From: Miscanthus floridulus
Lineage: Eukaryota; Streptophyta; Magnoliopsida; Poales; Poaceae
NCBI RefSeq assembly: GCF_019320115.1
Contig: NC_089584.1
Coordinates: 77,505,260-77,569,259 of the forward strand
Length of the DNA stretch: 64,000 bases
Direction of reading: 5' to 3'
The stretch's first letter is position 1. Every line of letters begins with the position of its first letter. A program made the position numbers and the translations under genes. This document shows positions 1 through 12,028 of the stretch, piece by piece. The notes under the pieces are model-generated. The model saw nothing but the letters and a program-made list of their open reading frames with translations, did no database searches and was not told the origin of the DNA.

Positions 1-500
1 ATTCAAATTTCTAATGAATTTTCAAATATCAGTTTTCAAGTACTATTTTGAGCAAGAAAATGACTTTTTTTGAAAATGGCCCAAAAATAAAAGTTGTTCC
101 ATTTTTCAAGATCTACAACTTTGCTTTTATGATCAAAGTCCAATTCCAAATAGATTTTGAATTACAAAATAAAATCAATATTAACTCAAAACCCTCATTT
201 TGAAGGATTATTTTTAAAGGCAAAATTTGGTAAAATTTAAATATGAACTTCGCTCCAAATTGTATCCTAAATATTTATAAGCTATCTTAGTGATCAAAAC
301 AAGAAATCATGACATCCAAACATGAGCATGGCATTTCACATTGTTTTAAACATAATGAATTCCAATCAACTTAAGCACCACATGAAATGATACTTCATTT
401 CTTTCGAAATGAAGGGCATGAATGATGCTTATGCATGAGGTGATGATGATTATGCTCATGGGATGAAATGGTAATGCACGCTTAACACCGAGGTGTTACA
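1..500 (-). repeat. Ty3/gypsy (Tekay/Del-like) LTR start, minus strand
   Basis: Read on the minus strand from 500, the sequence begins TGTAACACCTCGGTGTTAAG, nearly the same as the LTR starts at 50341 and 60772. Further in, it carries the AAAGTTGTAG and ACAACTTTTATTTTTGGGCC motifs that also mark those LTRs. This is the first 500 bases of an LTR on the opposite strand whose remainder lies left of the window. I cannot tell whether it is a 5' LTR, a 3' LTR or a solo LTR. Confidence 0.75.
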
Positions 501-2253
501 GGAATGATAAAACTTTGATTGCATATGACATGGATCGCAGAAAGGTTCATGTCATCCATGCCCGTGTCATCCACTTTTGTAGATTAAGAGGGCGTTTCCA
601 TATGAACAGGCCTTACCATCTTCCTTATGTTTCCTTGTTCATGGAGTCTTTAGCAGAGCAGTAAAGGTGCATTTCATGTATTTTGTTGTCACGACAGTCT
701 TTGTTTAGGTAGGCAATTGTTTTCATTCTATCTATGTATAGACCACTTTTGCCTTGTTAACTAAAGGAATGGTATGTTCAATATTATTAATTCTGCTGCT
801 TTGTTCAGGTTGTGGATCAGAGATAAATAAGAGAGGTTCTATGGTATATTGGCTACCAATCCGAAGGGTGCACTAATTATATTTATTTTGTCTTGCAAGT
901 AGGAGTGCCACATAGAAGGAGCATAACTACGTCGTTTCGTTATGCAAGTCTATATAGATCAGTACCTTTAGTGTGCTCTATGTACCGCTTGTGTTGGGAC
1001 ATCATTTGAGAAAGATGTTATGGTAGCGTCCACTGTTATTGTAAAAAGTACTCTTGTTTGTGAATATGATTTATGGATGTAATGATTATATATCTGTATG
1101 CTTTGTGTTCATGAAGCTATTAAGGGCCTAGCTGAATTAGTAACTATTGTGAAACCGGATGAAATTCTGTCACCGTCGCTATACGTATGATGCGGCAGGG
1201 ATCAAAGTATATCACTGCCAAATCCTTTAGTAACCCGACACCGACTAAATGATCATCAAAGGCGGATCGTGGTGCAAGGCGACGGTGACCATGACCTTTG
1301 TACTGGCGGATCATATGTTGAAGCGATGGTGATGTTAACCTCTACACAGACCGTCGGCCGTCGAAGCGACAGTGAACCCACACCGCTAACAGTCGGGTCG
1401 AAGTAGAAGGCGATGGTGCTGGTGACCACTACATAGGCGGTTGATGTGCCCACACGATGGTTTTGATAGCCTCGACACAGGTGGATAATTTGCCAATACG
1501 GTGGTGTTAGTGTACCTCCACAGATGGGTCGTACTCCAATACGATGGAAGTAAGGACCTAATCATAGACGAATCATAAGCCAATTGGCGGTGTTAGTGTA
1601 CACCACGGTCAGTCCCAGATGACGATGGTGAAGGCTATGACCATCACTGTCGACAGCTTACCATCGAGGCCGAAATGTAGCTGCGATGGGGGTTATGACG
1701 TATCTGTAAAAGGTCCGAGTGTAGTAGTGCATGATAAGCCTGGCGTAAGGGACCCCGTGTGTCCTCTCGCCTTGAAGATATCGAATCCAGCCGCAGACTG
1801 CGACGAATCTGGGCACCATCCATAGGGACTAAATGGGGCGCCATAGGAGGGAGGGGCCAAAGGAGAGACCCACCACTACGTTTCGTTGGAGCTAGCAAGT
1901 TGCTTATGCAGCAGCAAGGTGAAGAGACGCCAGGAGGAGAGGGCTAGTAGCGGTGCGATGCAAGCACCACTCGTGTCGCCTTGCCCCTGTGGGCGTAGGA
2001 ATAAGTCATTTCATTGGATTTAAGTCTATGATTTCTATAGTTGTAGATTTAGAGTGACTTTAGCATTTACAAACAATATGAAAAACCCACAGTTTTTTTA
2101 GCAAGCAGTAGCCATACGGAATTCAGACGTTCTAAGTGTATCTATCCTTATAAGCATCTTACACGTGTAGCCTTTTTTTTTGCCTGCTACCATTAGGAGT
2201 GAAGGATACTCGGATGGCCATTTACTGCCACTTGGCCAGGTTTGAGCCTTTTA
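501..2253. other. No gene recognised; GC-rich degenerate subrepeats at about 1150-1990
   Basis: No open frame here resembles a protein family. About 1150-1990 is richer in GC and repeats short motifs such as ggcggt, gacggtg and ggtgttagtgta in both orientations. It resembles the subterminal repeat blocks of grass CACTA elements, but I found no CACTA terminus or transposase, so that is only a guess. The rest is AT-rich intergenic sequence. Confidence 0.3.
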
Positions 2254-2368
2254 GCGTGTTCGGCTGTTCCCTTCTTAACTTGTTTCAGCTTATTTTCTCT
2301 CACAGAATACTATTGAATCATCCAAAATAATTTAAAATCCACTGTGCAAGTGAACACCCGAACACACC
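2254..2368. mobile_element. Short hAT-like MITE
   Basis: The left end GCGTGTTCGGCTGTTC is an imperfect inverted copy of the right end, which read backwards is GTGTGTTCGGGTGTTC. The interior is AT-rich and non-coding. The flanks ccttttag and cctttggg agree only partly as an 8-bp target duplication. The ends look like grass hAT-type MITEs; the exact boundaries are uncertain. Confidence 0.4.
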
Positions 2369-2640
2369 CTTTGGGGAAAGGTGAGGTGAAGGGGACCGAG
2401 TTCAATCATCATTCGACACAAGATTAGGACGACAACGATGCCCTTTCATTTAAAAAAAAGGACGACAACGATCCTAGGAACATCTAGAACCCGTGTTTTC
2501 CATATATTATTACGGACTGCACTGTATACGATGTGAACATGTGGTTTATTCGCTGGTGATTGTATTGCATAATGCCAATTGTTATATGTGGCTATGCCAA
2601 AGTAAGGAGAGAGACTGAAAAGCTAAGAAAAAAAGATATA

Positions 2641-2860
2641 CTCTCTTCATCCTTACAAAAAATACAATTCTTAATTTTCGAGGAGTCAAATGATTAGAAG
2701 TTTAACCAAAGTTATAAAAATTACTGACATTAATTATGAGATATGTTTTATAAACCTAGTTGGAGACATAAATATTAATAATATTTACTTCTAACTGGTC
2801 AAATGTAAGCTAGTTTGACCTGCACAAAATCCTATAATTATATTTTTTTAATGAAGTGAG
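2641..2860. mobile_element. Stowaway-like MITE (Tc1/mariner type)
   Basis: The left end CTCTCTTCATCCTTACAAAA and the right end (backwards: CTCACTTCATTAAAAAAATA) form imperfect terminal inverted repeats of the Stowaway CTCCCTCCGTCC type. TA dinucleotides flank both sides (2639-2640 and 2861-2862), as expected for the Tc1/mariner TA target. The interior is AT-rich with no ORF, and the length of about 220 bp fits the family. Confidence 0.6.
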
Positions 2861-2862
2861 TA

Positions 2863-3065
2863 CTTCTATTGTTCTAAAACAAATGAACTTGTTAAAAGTT
2901 ATCTTAAATCAAGTTTTATAAATTTAACTAAATAGAAACAATATTAGTATGATTAAATACACCATAAAATATATTTTTATTTGGTATCATAGATGTTAGT
3001 ATTCTTTCTAATAATACAAAGTTAATCAAAATTTATAAATATTTTGAATTATTATAATTCTAAAA
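2863..3065. mobile_element. Truncated second Stowaway-like MITE
   Basis: Directly after the TA at 2861 another Stowaway-like start follows (cttctattgttctaaaacaa), with an interior of the common 'ataaatttaactaa' type. A matching right end is not visible before the sequence turns GC-rich near 3100, so the copy is probably truncated. Confidence 0.3.
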
Positions 3066-3907
3066 GTTGAATTTTTTTTAAAGACAGAGACAGACAGATA
3101 TTGACAGCTCTGGTGGAGTGTGTAACGCCGGCAGGTTGCAACCACGGTCCGCGAAATGACGAAAAGGCCGTGTGGAGTAGGAAGCACACCTCTGCGCCGT
3201 GGCTCGCAGGAGAACCGAGACGGACAACGGGAACCGGTGGCACGATGACGAACGCCAAGTCACCTGATCCGGCCGGAGTCGCGGCAGATCCAAATCGCCC
3301 GTATCGTGCGGCGCGCATGACGTCGCCGTGGCAAACAGAAAACGAACAGACGCAAAAATGCCGCCGTGGCGGAAAGCGCCAGCGCGAGGGCGGAGAACCC
3401 GACCGAGCCGCGCCAAGCTGGAAATCGTCGCGCGATGGACGGACGGGGGCCGATCCGCGGCCGCCCAACTGCCGGCCGCCACACGACACGGGCCACGCGT
3501 GGGTCCGGAAAAGAAAAAGATGACAGCCGAATCAAATCAAATTCAAATCCCCAAAACTCAGAAAAACATGGCAGCCGATCAAAATCAAATCCCCAACACT
3601 CCTTACAAACAAAAGCGTGGCATGAAATGGAAGTAAATAGATACACTATCAAATAAAACTCTATAAAAACGAACAAAATGTTTTCCAAATAGGAGGAGCA
3701 AACTGGAAAAAAGCGTGCGGATCAATGGATGGCTCCGCCGTCCCCTCCGGCCCTCCCTTTAAAACCGCTGCCCCTCCGCCTCCGTCTTCCTCCCTCGTCC
3801 GTTCCCCCTCCTCCCCCACACCCATGTCAACGGCCACCCCGCCGTCTCCGTCTCCCTCCTCTGGAACCCGCCCTCTGCTCCGGATCGGCCCGGCCCGTCG
3901 TTTCGCC
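3066..3907 (+). promoter_or_regulatory. Promoter and 5' leader of the GDSL gene
   Basis: The stretch switches from AT-rich MITE sequence to a GC-rich grass-type promoter. Two TATA-like boxes are visible: CTATAAAAAC at 3661-3670 and TTTAAAA at 3758-3764. The second is followed by a pyrimidine-rich leader typical of plant 5' UTRs and is the better candidate. ATGs at 3725 and 3824 lie upstream in the same frame as 3908. They would add a Pro/Ser-rich extension ahead of the signal peptide, so 3908 is preferred. The open frames at 3052-3688 on both strands look like chance products of GC-rich DNA. Confidence 0.5.
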
Positions 3908-6900
3908 ATGGCATTTCCGTCGCGGGCGGCTCTGCTCTTCGCGGGGGTGCTCGTGGTGTTGGCGGCGGTAGCGAGAGCGGGAGGAGGGAGCGTCTGCTTT
4001 CGACCGGGTGTTCAGTTTCGGGGACTCGCTCACGGATACCGGCAACTTCCTGCTCTCCGTGCCCGACGACTTCCCGGACCCCGCGCGGAACCTCCCCTAC
4101 GGCCAGACCTTCTTCGGCCGCCCCTCCGGCCGATACTCCGACGGCCGCAACCTGCTCGACTTCTTCGGTAACCTCCAACTGTCTCCTTGCCTTACGTGTT
4201 TGCTATCAGCGCTTGCTGCTCGTCCTCGCCGTCGTTCGTCCTGATTAATGGGGATGGAATCTCCAGGACTTTTCCGTGCGAATTCAAAACTTACTACTAC
4301 TCCATGGATTTTGTCCCTACAGCAATAGTAAAAATTTGTAGAAATATACTGTATTTGTGGTGTCAAGTCTGCCTAATTGGATTGATTGTTGCCTTCCTCT
4401 TCGCTTTCCTTCCTTGCCGCGTACTCGTCCACCGTATGATGGCAGGGGATGGGAGTCGCTAAGTCGCCGTTTGATTTTTCTTCAAGCAATAGACTGGTCA
4501 ATGATCCTTTTTAGGAGGCGCCGCCAGTGCGGTGGTGGTGAGGCGAATATAGTATGGCCAGTTATGCTATTTTTTTGGCCCCTGTCTCCAGCTAGAACAT
4601 GTTCCTCTTACTGAGGTTCGGAATTTGTTAACTGTGGCGTTTGCACAAAAATAGGCCTTCTAATTGCAGCTGGAAACGTCCATGTGGGGTCAATGAAATA
4701 TTTTCTAAGCACATGCGAGAACATGCTCGGTTTCAGAATTCATGGATTATAAGCAGCTGCAACCATCTCTCTGCCTTTTCTAATATTATATTCTAGTCAC
4801 ATATAATGAAATCTGGAGATCTCAAGAGCTGGGAAGAAGCATTCTACTGCAAATACCCATCTTATACAGGTTGTATCAGCATAAGTTGGTTGCCTTTCCC
4901 AGTTCTCCCCAACCACTAGACACTGGTGGCATCATCTCCTTGAACTAGCACACATTTGGTAGCTCCAACTACCAGTTAAATTGGTGGCACTCATCACGTG
5001 GTCAACACTTATTATATCAGCCTTTCATTTCCCACTCATTTATCATTCTGGGCCTTTTCATGTTTCCACATCTTATTACTTGTCCTGTCCACTGTCCTAA
5101 CTGTGTTCTTGACATGTGTTTGTTCTCTTGTTACATGCAGCGGAGGCATTTGGCCTGCCGTATGTGCCACCATACCTTGGCGGCGGGGACTTCCAGAATG
5201 GTGCAAACTTTGCGGTCGGCGGGGCAACTGCCCTCAATGGCTCGTTCTTCCGTGAACGTGGCGTGGAGCCTACATGGACACCTCATTCCCTTGATGAGCA
5301 GATGCAATGGTTCAAGAAGCTTCTCCCATCCATTGCATCGTCTGAGACAGGTAAGTGACTTCCTGAGTTATATGTTTGGTCACAGTTCCTTTTCCTGCAA
5401 GGTGTTTGATGAAATGGAATCATTACCTGTTAACAGGTTTAGTAATAATGTCAATGAATTAATGAAACATCTGATTGGTTGTTTTGCATTATGCTAATAA
5501 AGATGGCAAAGTAGTGGCAGGCGTGCTGAAAAACATGCTGGCTAACTGGGTAACTGAGCACTGTGTTTTGCTTATTTTATGGTTGATAGAGATTGTAGTT
5601 GACTTGTAGCAAACATTCACCTGATAAATGAGAAGCAAAATTTACTTTGTTGAGCCTTCTATTGGGATGAAACAGTGGCGTCCCGTTGAATTTGGAGTCC
5701 TTGAGCGAAACTTTAAATGAGGCCTAAATATTAAATGTCAAAATAAAAAACAATGTAAAATATAATGTGTTGTATAAAATTGTAGAATAGTATGCATTGG
5801 CAAACAATCGATTAGAACTAGACATCAAGTAACTATCTCTTAGATTCGCCGTTCGTGAGAACCGAGAAGCACAATGCATGGATGTAGAAACCATTGATTG
5901 CCACAATAAACTATGTATTAGACTTAGTTTGGATACTTAAAACAAAGCTTAATTCATAATATATACTTATGGTACTTATATTAGCATTGGGGGGCCCGAG
6001 AGGTCGCACAGCCTGTACGGGCCTAGGGACGCCCCTGGGGTGAAACGTATGTTTTTAAGTTTGAAATCTGATCTGGTGGCTTGCTATGGACTTATGACAG
6101 GCATGCGGTGGGAATTATGGTTGTTTTGAGCACCAAGACATTTGTTACAATTGTCAAGAAATTAGATAGTAATCGTTTGCTGTTTTTTCAAGGGAAAGCA
6201 CAGAATATTTACCAAGTTTTGAAATGAATGTTGTCTCATTTGACTGTTTTAGCTAATACAATTAGCTGTATTAATTAATGATATTGCAAAAACGTCCTCC
6301 AAAATTTATACGAGAATCACTATTGTGTGCCGTAGTTGGTTTCATGGAATTAGTTGTCATCAAACACACACAACACAATTTGGAGTTCTCAAAACTCAAT
6401 CCACTGAAATTTTACTTGTATGTAGGGCAAAAGGAAATAGTGTCCAATTCACTTTTCTTTGTGGGAGAGGTCGGCGGAAATGATTACAACCATTTAATCG
6501 TTAGGGAGAAATCTCTTGATGAGCTACATGAAGTTGTTCCTAATGTTGTTGGTGCCATAAGCTCGGCCATCACGGTATGTATGTGTGTCCCCCTTTCCAG
6601 TGAGGTAATGTTTGGAGCCTGTATGCATTTGCATTAAGAGTTTGCATGTTTTCAGGATCTTATAAATTTTGGAGCAAAGAAGTTAGTTGTTCCAGGGAAC
6701 TTCCCGATAGGGTGTGTCCCATTATATCTTGCAATCTTTCAGAGCCAAAAGGAGGATTACTATGAGGAACAAACAGGCTGCATTAAGTGGCTCAATGAAT
6801 TTGCTGAGTACCATAATAGGATGCTTCAGGAGGAGTTGGAGAAACTCAGGAATCTTCACCCTGATGTGACCATCATTTATGCTGATTATTATGGTGCTGC

Positions 6901-8541
6901 ATTGAACATATTCCGTGCCCCACTCCAGTTTGGTAAGTACCATTTTCAAATCAAAACAAACTAAATAAAAAATAATAATATAAGTGATGTTAACTTTATG
7001 TTGTAAGTGGGTGATTACACCTGTCATATTGTTTGATACATGGAAATGTTTCAAAAATTCTGAAAAAGTGAAAATACTGTCACATGTTCAAGGATCTGGC
7101 ATGATCTAGCTTCCAGATTTCTTGATTGCACAGTACATTGTTTGGGAAAAAAACAAAAGAAGATTCAGCATGTTCCTTATATATATATTATTACTGTTCC
7201 GTGTCCATTTTGTTTCACATGGTGCCATATGTATCCTTTTGTTAGGTTTGGAATTCACATATGTGCATTTTCTATTATGCCCTACATGCATTGTTTTTGT
7301 TGAAGGCTTTGCAATTTGCTGTAGGTCAAGTATTGCTTGGTTCATTTACCTTAGCCTTAGTTCATGAATCTCCAAGTTGAATTTGAACTATGTTACGTTT
7401 TGTTCATGAATGACCTTTAGTTATAGAGAACTGATGCTTAATTGGTTATGCACAAGATATACATGATAGTTTGTGCTAATCAGAACATATAGCCTTTATT
7501 TTTGTTTGGTTTGTGCTATAAGTTGTGAACGATATGCAAGTCTTGCTTAATCTTATGGATCCTCCTTTCTCTTGAGACAGGATGAGCCTCTAAATTGGTT
7601 GTGGATAATATTATTATCACTTTATTGATTAGCTTGTATAACTTGGTAAATAGGCAATGGACTCATCTTAATAATTCATACCTACTCCCTCTGGTCCAGT
7701 TTATAAGGTGTTTACGCATATCAAGATTCAAAACTTTACACTCTTTAAGCAATAATTTGGCTATGTGACTGGACTACTTTATCTGTGTTAGACGTTAACA
7801 TGGCTCAATTACTTGTCAATCCAGTCTGCAACCTACAGGCAGAGCTTCGAATCAACTTTGAACTGCTTCTACAGTGCTTCATTACGTGTGCTTAGCTCTT
7901 ATTAGAGTGGCACCTAAACCAAAATAGTCGGAAATAATCCATGTTTTGTAACTAATTATTGGTCAAAATTTTAGCCTGATTCTGTGTTCTTATTTGACAT
8001 AAATTTCAGTACCATCCTCATCCTTGAATCTATGGTTTTCTTTTTGTTGCCTACACCTGTTGAGCATATCTCATCATCTGAATATTACATAATTGAACAG
8101 TGGCACTGAAGCTCAATCATGTCTAAATAGGCTGCAGTAACCCAGCACAACGAACCTACGTAGAGAGGCTTAGAGAAACAAAGCTATTCTATTTACCTTT
8201 GTTTTATTTACGAAGCAACAAGAGATGCTGTTGCAGGTTTCACAGTCCCACTGAATTCGTGCTGCGGAAGTGACGCTCCGTACAACTGTTCCCCTTCAAT
8301 ATTGTGCGGGCGTCCAGGATCTACAGTGTGCCCTGACCCATCAAAATACATCTCATGGGATGGTCTACACTTCACTGAGGCGAGTTACAAAGTTGTCATT
8401 CAAGGAGTACTAGGGGGGTATGCCAAACCTCCTCTCTCAGAAATCTGCAAGGGTGTGGAATTCAAAGTTTCTCAACTTCACCAATGTACAGATAATCCAA
8501 CAAACAGTGTATCATACGATGCTTTGAGCTCTTTTATTTGA
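3908..8541 (+). CDS. GDSL esterase/lipase, five exons, frameshift in exon 1
   Basis: Exons: 3908-4167, 5141-5350, 6426-6574, 6656-6932 and 8237-8541; every intron is GT-AG and the phases agree. The product is a secreted SGNH/GDSL serine hydrolase that should cleave ester or acyl bonds; the substrate is not predictable. Allowing for one extra base it has 399 residues, normal for the plant family. An N-terminal signal peptide (about residues 1-25) is followed by block I FSFGDSLTDTGNF (Ser40), block II GANFAVGGATAL (Gly107), block III GGNDY (Asn175) and block V WDGLHF (Asp340, His343), so the catalytic set is complete. ATG 3908 lies in GCCATGGC, a good plant context, and starts the signal peptide. 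Oddity: TTT at 3998-4000 carries one T too many, shifting the frame between signal peptide and block I. This is either a sequencing error or a disabling mutation. Exons 2-5 look intact. Confidence 0.88.
5673..6037. mobile_element. hAT-type MITE in intron 2 of the GDSL gene
   Basis: The left end CAGTGGCGTCCC and the right end (backwards: CAGGGGCGTCCC) are terminal inverted repeats of hAT type (CAG-G-GCG). The flanks are ggatgaaa (5665-5672) and gggtgaaa (6038-6045), an 8-bp target duplication with one mismatch, diagnostic for hAT. It is 365 bp long, non-coding and AT-rich inside, and thus non-autonomous. It lies wholly within the intron and leaves both splice sites intact. Confidence 0.75.
7681..7760. 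mobile_element. MITE end fragment in intron 4
   Basis: The sequence tactccctctggtccagttt followed by ataaggtg matches the end of Stowaway-type MITEs. No matching right end is visible within the following few hundred bases, so it is a truncated copy. The rest of this 1304-base intron (6933-8236) shows nothing else recognisable. Confidence 0.35.
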
Positions 8542-10049
8542 TCTGCTGAGCTCAAGCACATTTAGATTTCTGCTGGTAAAGAAGTGCATTTAGAGTTACA
8601 ACGGGCAGTGTAGATGTTGCAGGCCCTATCATCTTGGACACTTCTCAAAGCCGAGAAGAGATCCATCGATCTAGAGTCATGTGTAGTTCTACAATCCACT
8701 GTGCTGCTGTGAGGAGGGGAAAAAAAGGGGAGGGGAGTTTGTAGTGCAGAAATTTGCAATCGTTCAGTGCATTACTTTGCTCTGCTCTTTTTTCTAGCAG
8801 CTAACTGCGACAGGTTGCAGAAGGGACAATGAAAGTTGACAGTCTCTGCAGGTGGTCGTACTATATAGGAACCTAGATCTAAAAATTCAGCTCCTGAGGG
8901 CAATGTATGCAGTACTTGATATGGGCTCAATTGCCTTCTTACAGATATACAAGCATATATACAATGCAGCTTCATTGATTCACATTGTCTCGCTTGATTT
9001 ATAATGCAAGATTATTGTTCGAAACCAAAATTCTAGGATCTCCAGCCTTCACTTAGAGATTACATTTTCCCTTTGTACCGTTCTTGTCATTATCTAAAAG
9101 TTATACCCTATTGCCGGTGCAGCTGTTATCCATTTGTTAGTTATATAATTAAAAACTTATTGATCTTGTGGCATGGAAATCTAGAATAGAAAATTGGCCC
9201 TAGCTACCAAGCACCAGGCGATCCATTGATGAGGATATACAATGTTCCATTCGCAAATTGGTCAAGTGACTGTTAAATGGTAGGTTCCGTTTGTAATCTA
9301 TTCTCAAGCGCAGGAGTTCATCGGAATGTTGGATCTGGATCTGTAAAAAAGGTGGTCACATATATGTACTTGTCTGTTTTGCATTGAATATATCCCTCGG
9401 AGCACACCACCTGTGTGTCGTCCCACTACGTGAAGGATAACATGACAGCAATAAATCGTACATTGTCACACTAAGGGTTTTAATACATACTACTAATTCT
9501 CTATCAGTGAGGGAGCCAGAAAAAAATTATAGGTGGGATTGAAAGGAACCAGCAAAAAGGCACCGTATTCACTATGTACCGCATTCACATACTACAATCA
9601 CACAAATCATGACGAAAACGATGCTATCAAACAATTATGGCGAAAAACTATATGAGAAACACAAGGTGTTACCTCAAATTTCAAGAATAAACCAGTAGTT
9701 CTTGATCATTTGATCCATGTATTGCAAAATACAAATAACTAAGAATGGGTGAACCTATAGATTGAATGAATATCAATTAGTGTCTTGCTGATAATTCTTC
9801 AAGTCTGCACAAAAATTACTTGTCAAATTCTTCAAGTCACGGCGCTAGGTTCCTGTACCTCACGCCCCTCCTCTCCTCCTCCGTCCATCGCCAGATGCCG
9901 CTCCTGCTCGGCTGCTCCTCAGCGGGCACACCTGGGAACCTAGCGGTGACCGACCGCCCATGGGCAGATGGGCGTGGGGCAATGGCTGGCCGGCGACCGC
10001 TAGTGCCAGGGGCGGCCGGTAGATGGGGTAGCGTCGTGGTGCAGGCGCG
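8542..10049. other. 3' UTR and intergenic sequence, no gene recognised
   Basis: The first few hundred bases after the GDSL stop codon are likely its 3' UTR, though no canonical AATAAA stands out at a sensible distance. From about 9840 a short GC-rich stretch carries an 87-codon open frame (9820-10083) that runs into the copia LTR and resembles nothing I know. It was probably split by that insertion. Confidence 0.4.
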
Positions 10050-11956
10050 TGAAAGCCCTAATTTGATTTTGGATAATGGATAAAACCTAAGTACTAACCT
10101 ATGTCATCTAGTGTGATCATGAGCTAGGTTGGTACACACCAAGTGATGGAGCAAGTTGGAAGTCCATGGAGATGGACATGTGATGATGGTGATCAAGCTC
10201 CAACATGGAAAAGAAGAAAGAGAAAAAAAATCAAGGAGATCAAGGCAAATGTATCAAATAGATTTTTGTTTTGGCACTCAAGACACCATAGAGGGTGTGA
10301 GTGTGTTTAGGTTCAATAGCCGTACTATAAAGATGAGAAATCTTTGGCTAAGCGGTTATCGAGTGCCACTAGGTGACATGATTCATGCATATGCATTAGG
10401 GACCTAGTGTGCTAACAATTAACCCTTGTAAAATGCTTTGAAAAATTCTAACACATGTGCATATAAGTTCTACACTTTGTGGTTAGCAACTTGGAAGCAA
10501 GGGCAAAGTGGTTGAAGTGTAGAAAAAAGGAAAGGAGAAGAAGCAGGGGCGTCGAACCCTGGTTCAGGAGGCGTTGGACCCTGCTTGGCCAGGTCCGACG
10601 GCCAACCCTAACTCTCAGGCACGGGCACAACAGCGTTGGACCGCGCAAGGAGGAGACGTCGGACGCGACGGGAACACTATTCCTCGAGTCCGATGGTGGC
10701 CAGCTAACGAGGAGGTTGATGTGAGCGTGACACATGGAGGCGTCAGACCATCGCTTAGGTCCGACGGTAGGCGTCGGACCAGGGTCTGACTCAAAAACTA
10801 GCTCTGGACCCTCTCGGTGTAGTTTTTGCAGGCGTCAGACTCAGGACGTTGGCAGGTCCGACATGGCTCCTGACTGAGTCCGATGGTGCGTTCTTTGGTG
10901 GCAACGGTTGTCTTGTTCAAACAGGACATGTGGAAGCTCTGGAGTGGTCGTGGTAGGGCATTGGACAGTCCTGACGCCCCGTGGAGTTGGGTCCGATGGC
11001 CTTTTCCGAGGTCTAACGGCTAGTAGAGCCTTGAGGGCTCTATAAATAGACTTGGCTTGACTTTGGCTCACACTCTTACACATTTTCATCAGTGATACAT
11101 CCTTGTGAGCCTAAGCAAACACCTCCCACTCATCTCTATCGTTGATTCATCATCATAGTGAGATTGAGAGTGATTCCTAGTGCATTTGCTTGAGTGATTG
11201 TATCTAGTGGCACTTGGGGATCGTTGTGACTGCGGATTTCTTGTTACTCTTGGTGGTTGCCGCCACCTAGACAGCTTGAAGCAGCGGAGGAGGATTGGCA
11301 TGAGTTGGTGATTGTTTGTGGCTATCTCCGGTGATTGTGGGGGGCCTTGTACCTTCCCTGGCGGAGAGCCAAAAGGTAACTCTAGTGGATTGCTTGTGTC
11401 ATTGAGTTACCTCACTTATGGTAGGTTCTTGTGGTGCCTAGTGAAGGCTTGGTGTGGTGCCAATTAACCACCAAACCATCAAGTGTTGGTCGACACAACA
11501 GGGACTAGCGTGCCGGCAAGCATGTGAACCTCAGGAGAAAAATCTTATGTCTATTGTGATTGGCATTCTCCTAGTGTTTGATTGGTATTCACATTGATTG
11601 GTTCATCACTCTTGCCATGGCCGTATAATCACCCTACTCTCTCTTGTATTTACATTCTTTTCTTTCTTGCCTAGTGTCAAGATCTTTAGTGTAGCTAGTT
11701 GTACGAGCTTGTTAGTTTGGTTAGTATGGCTATTTAGTTAGTCTTTGAGAGCACACTAGCTTAGAGAGTAGTGACATAGTTTTTTGTGTGCTTAGTGATT
11801 ATAGCAACTAGAATTGTTGGATAGGTGGCTTACAACCCTTGTAAGAGGTAGAGCAAAACTACATTATGCCGTTTAGTATACTAATTCAATTGCTCTAGTG
11901 AATTTGTAGAGATTTTATAGGCTATTCACCCTCCTCTAGCCATTTAGGACCTTTCA
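10050..11956 (+). repeat. 5' LTR of the copia element
   Basis: It runs from TGAAAGCCCTAATTTG to ...CTTTCA, two bases before the primer-binding site. The start aligns with the 3' LTR start at 18451 (TAAAAGTCTTAATTTG). The middle (about 10550-11000) repeats gtccgacgg and its inverse gtcggacc several times. A TATA box (ctataaatag) at about 11040 is a likely promoter for the element's transcript. Confidence 0.85.
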
Positions 11957-11958
11957 AG

Positions 11959-11970
11959 TGGTATCAAAGC
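11959..11970 (+). other. Primer-binding site, initiator tRNA-Met type
   Basis: TGGTATCAAAGC matches the 12-base complement of the plant initiator tRNA-Met 3' end (TGGTATCAGAGC) at 11 of 12 positions. It lies two bases after the LTR, where reverse transcription is primed. Confidence 0.85.
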
Positions 11971-12028
11971 TGTGGTCACCGTTTGATTAAAGGCTTAATA
12001 ACCTCGGTGTTAAAATATAGCTCAAATA

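Noticed and set aside
3052..3688. Overlapping open frames of 96-145 codons on both strands
   Set aside because: They lie in GC-rich promoter DNA, overlap each other in all frames and show no domain or codon signal.
3725..3907. N-terminal extension of the GDSL protein from ATG 3725 or 3824
   Set aside because: It would bury the signal peptide behind a low-complexity Pro/Ser stretch overlapping the TATA-like box at 3758. ATG 3908 has the better context and fits the family.
9820..10083. Small secreted protein gene
   Set aside because: It runs across the copia LTR boundary at 10050, so its C-terminal part is transposon sequence, and no family is recognised.
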